Source: Alienimonas sp043951915
GTDB taxonomy: Bacteria; Planctomycetota; Planctomycetia; Planctomycetales; Planctomycetaceae
Length of the DNA stretch: 6,345 bases
Assembly (NCBI RefSeq): GCF_043951915.1
Contig: NZ_JBINJD010000226.1
Coordinates: 1-6,345 of the forward strand
Reading direction: 5' to 3'
The position numbers and the translations under genes were made by a program. Within the stretch, counting starts at the first letter, position 1, and each line of letters starts with the position of its first letter. This document shows, in pieces, positions 5,208-6,345 of this stretch. Below the pieces are notes generated by a model, which did not search any database, was not told where the DNA came from, and worked only from the letters and a program-made list of their open reading frames with translations.

Positions 5208-6345
5208 TCAATAGACGTCCCGGCAGTACCGCTTCGACTTCTTCAAGTCCTGCACGAAGGCTTTCGCCGCGGCCTCCCCGCCGGCCCGGTCGGCGACGAT
5301 GGCGTGCAGCGTGCGGTCCACGTCCACCGCCATCCGCTTCGCGTCCCCGCAGACGTACAGATAGGCCCCGTCGCGGAGCCAGTCGTACAACTCGTCCGCG
5401 GCCTCCAGCATGCGGTTCTGCACGTAGATTTTCTCCGCCTGATCGCGACTGAAGGCGGTGTCGAGCCGGTGCAGCACGCCGCGGTCGCGGAGGGCGGTTA
5501 ATTCGTCGCGGTAGAGGAAGTCGGTTTCGCCCCGCTGATCGCCGAAGAACAGCCAGTTGCGGCCCGGCGCCTGCGTGACGGCCCGTTCTTCCAGGAAGGC
5601 CCGGAACGGGGCGATGCCGGTGCCCGGACCGACCATGATCGCCGGCGCCTGCGGGTCCGGGGGGACGGTAAAGCCGTGGGACTTCTGCACGAACACCCGC
5701 ACCGTCTCCCCGACGCGCAGCCGGTCGGCGAGCATCGTGCTGGCCACGCCTTTCCGCTTCCGCGAGCCGCGTTCCCACTCCACCCGCCCCACCGTGAGGT
5801 GCACCTGCCCGGGGTGGGCCTTGGGGGAACTACTAATGGAATACAGCCGCGGTTGCAGCGGGCCGAGCGTTTGCAGGAACGCATCGAACCCGATTTTCGC
5901 CGACGGAACCGCCCGCAACACGTCCAGCACGTCCCAGCCGTCGATCGCGTCCGGGTCGTCCAGCGCCCGCTTGAGCAGCTCCGCGTCGGCCGGCTCGGCG
6001 CACCGCGGGACGAGGGCCTCCAACAATTCGTCCGTCACCTCCGCCAGGCAGACGCGTTCGATCAGGGCCTGCCGCAGCGAGCACGGGTCGCCGGTCGGCG
6101 GGGTGACGACGGCGATCGGATCCGCCCCGAGTTCCGCCAGCACCTCGTCCACCAGTTCGCCGCAGTTGGTCGGGTACAGACCGAGCGAATCGCCCACCTC
6201 GTAGGTCAGATCGCTGCCGGTCAGGTCGATCTCGACATGGGACGTGTATTTCGCGGAGCCCTCGCCGTTGAGGTTCCGCACCGCCAGCAGCGTGGCGGGG
6301 AACGGGTTGTCGCGGGTCCAGGTCGAACCGGCGTCGCCCGCCGCG
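5208..6345 (-). CDS. cysJ: CysJ-like NADPH flavoprotein reductase, partial (5' end off window)
   Basis: The frame runs open to the right edge, so only the C-terminal 378 codons are seen. They cover the FAD- and NADPH-binding domains of the sulfite reductase flavoprotein/cytochrome P450 reductase family, which pass electrons from NADPH to FAD, then FMN, then a partner enzyme. The visible part opens with TRDNPFPATLL, typical of CysJ. Counting from the GTG at 6281: RLYSIS (145-150) and GVAST (178-182) bind FAD, GPGTG (218-222) binds the NADPH pyrophosphate, and SRDQAEKIY (278-286) keeps the Ser, Arg, Lys and Tyr that favour NADPH over NADH. YVCGD (309-313) holds the catalytic-type Cys and Asp. 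The protein ends RYCRDVY, close to the RYQRDVY end of E. coli CysJ, whose last Tyr stacks on FAD. The partner could be sulfite reductase or an assimilatory nitrate reductase. Any FMN (flavodoxin) domain would lie beyond the window. Confidence 0.88.
   Translation of the reverse strand, partial: AAGDAGSTWTRDNPFPATLLAVRNLNGEGSAKYTSHVEIDLTGSDLTYEVGDSLGLYPTNCGELVDEVLAELGADPIAVVTPPTGDPCSLRQALIERVCLAEVTDELLEALVPRCAEPADAELLKRALDDPDAIDGWDVLDVLRAVPSAKIGFDAFLQTLGPLQPRLYSISSSPKAHPGQVHLTVGRVEWERGSRKRKGVASTMLADRLRVGETVRVFVQKSHGFTVPPDPQAPAIMVGPGTGIAPFRAFLEERAVTQAPGRNWLFFGDQRGETDFLYRDELTALRDRGVLHRLDTAFSRDQAEKIYVQNRMLEAADELYDWLRDGAYLYVCGDAKRMAVDVDRTLHAIVADRAGGEAAAKAFVQDLKKSKRYCRDVY

Noticed and set aside
1..6345. 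CRISPR array, tRNA/rRNA genes, transposase, toxin-antitoxin or restriction genes
   Set aside because: No regular direct repeats, cloverleaf, rRNA-like stretch or matching protein motifs could be found on either strand.

Overview
The window is a high-GC bacterial segment (roughly 70% G+C by eye), most likely from a member of the Planctomycetota. Three things point there. First, a 22-bp imperfect inverted repeat at 5086-5171 reads as TNPKRQRG or LTRSVSEG in spurious translations, a sequence I recall as scattered through planctomycete genomes. Second, there is a DUF4058 protein with the MPVHDFTR-type N-terminus. Third, there is a small CLHCGQ-type zinc-ribbon protein of a sort I associate with this phylum. 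No rRNA, tRNA, CRISPR array, transposase or phage gene is visible.

Layout, left to right. Positions 1-84 hold a run of perfect short hairpins, the last of which probably terminates the transporter gene. An SLC13/DASS sodium-coupled anion transporter lies on the minus strand (85-1683). It is divergent, across a 166-bp intergenic region, from a plus-strand sugar phosphate isomerase/epimerase-like TIM-barrel protein (1850-2707). A 10-bp stem hairpin (2723-2746) separates that gene from a convergent minus-strand series. In order of transcription (right to left) the series is: a CysJ-like FAD/NADPH reductase cut by the right edge (5208-6345), the inverted repeat, a carboxymuconolactone decarboxylase-fold protein (4642-5082), MobA (4022-4645), a DUF4058 protein (3237-3989) and a zinc-ribbon protein with an acidic tail (2756-3175).

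How they may work together. The CMD-fold gene, mobA and the DUF4058 reading frame are linked by 4-base stop/start overlaps (GTGA, ATGA), so they look like one translationally coupled unit. MobA makes the bis-MGD form of molybdenum cofactor. A CysJ-type NADPH flavoprotein just upstream fits supply of electrons to an assimilatory nitrate or sulfite reductase that may lie beyond the right edge; this is inference. The zinc-ribbon protein ends in FDDDVPF, very close to the C-terminal tip of bacterial SSB (FDDDIPF), and is the most intriguing observation here. I did not find a clear undescribed multi-gene defence or mobile system; most of the window looks like ordinary chromosome.
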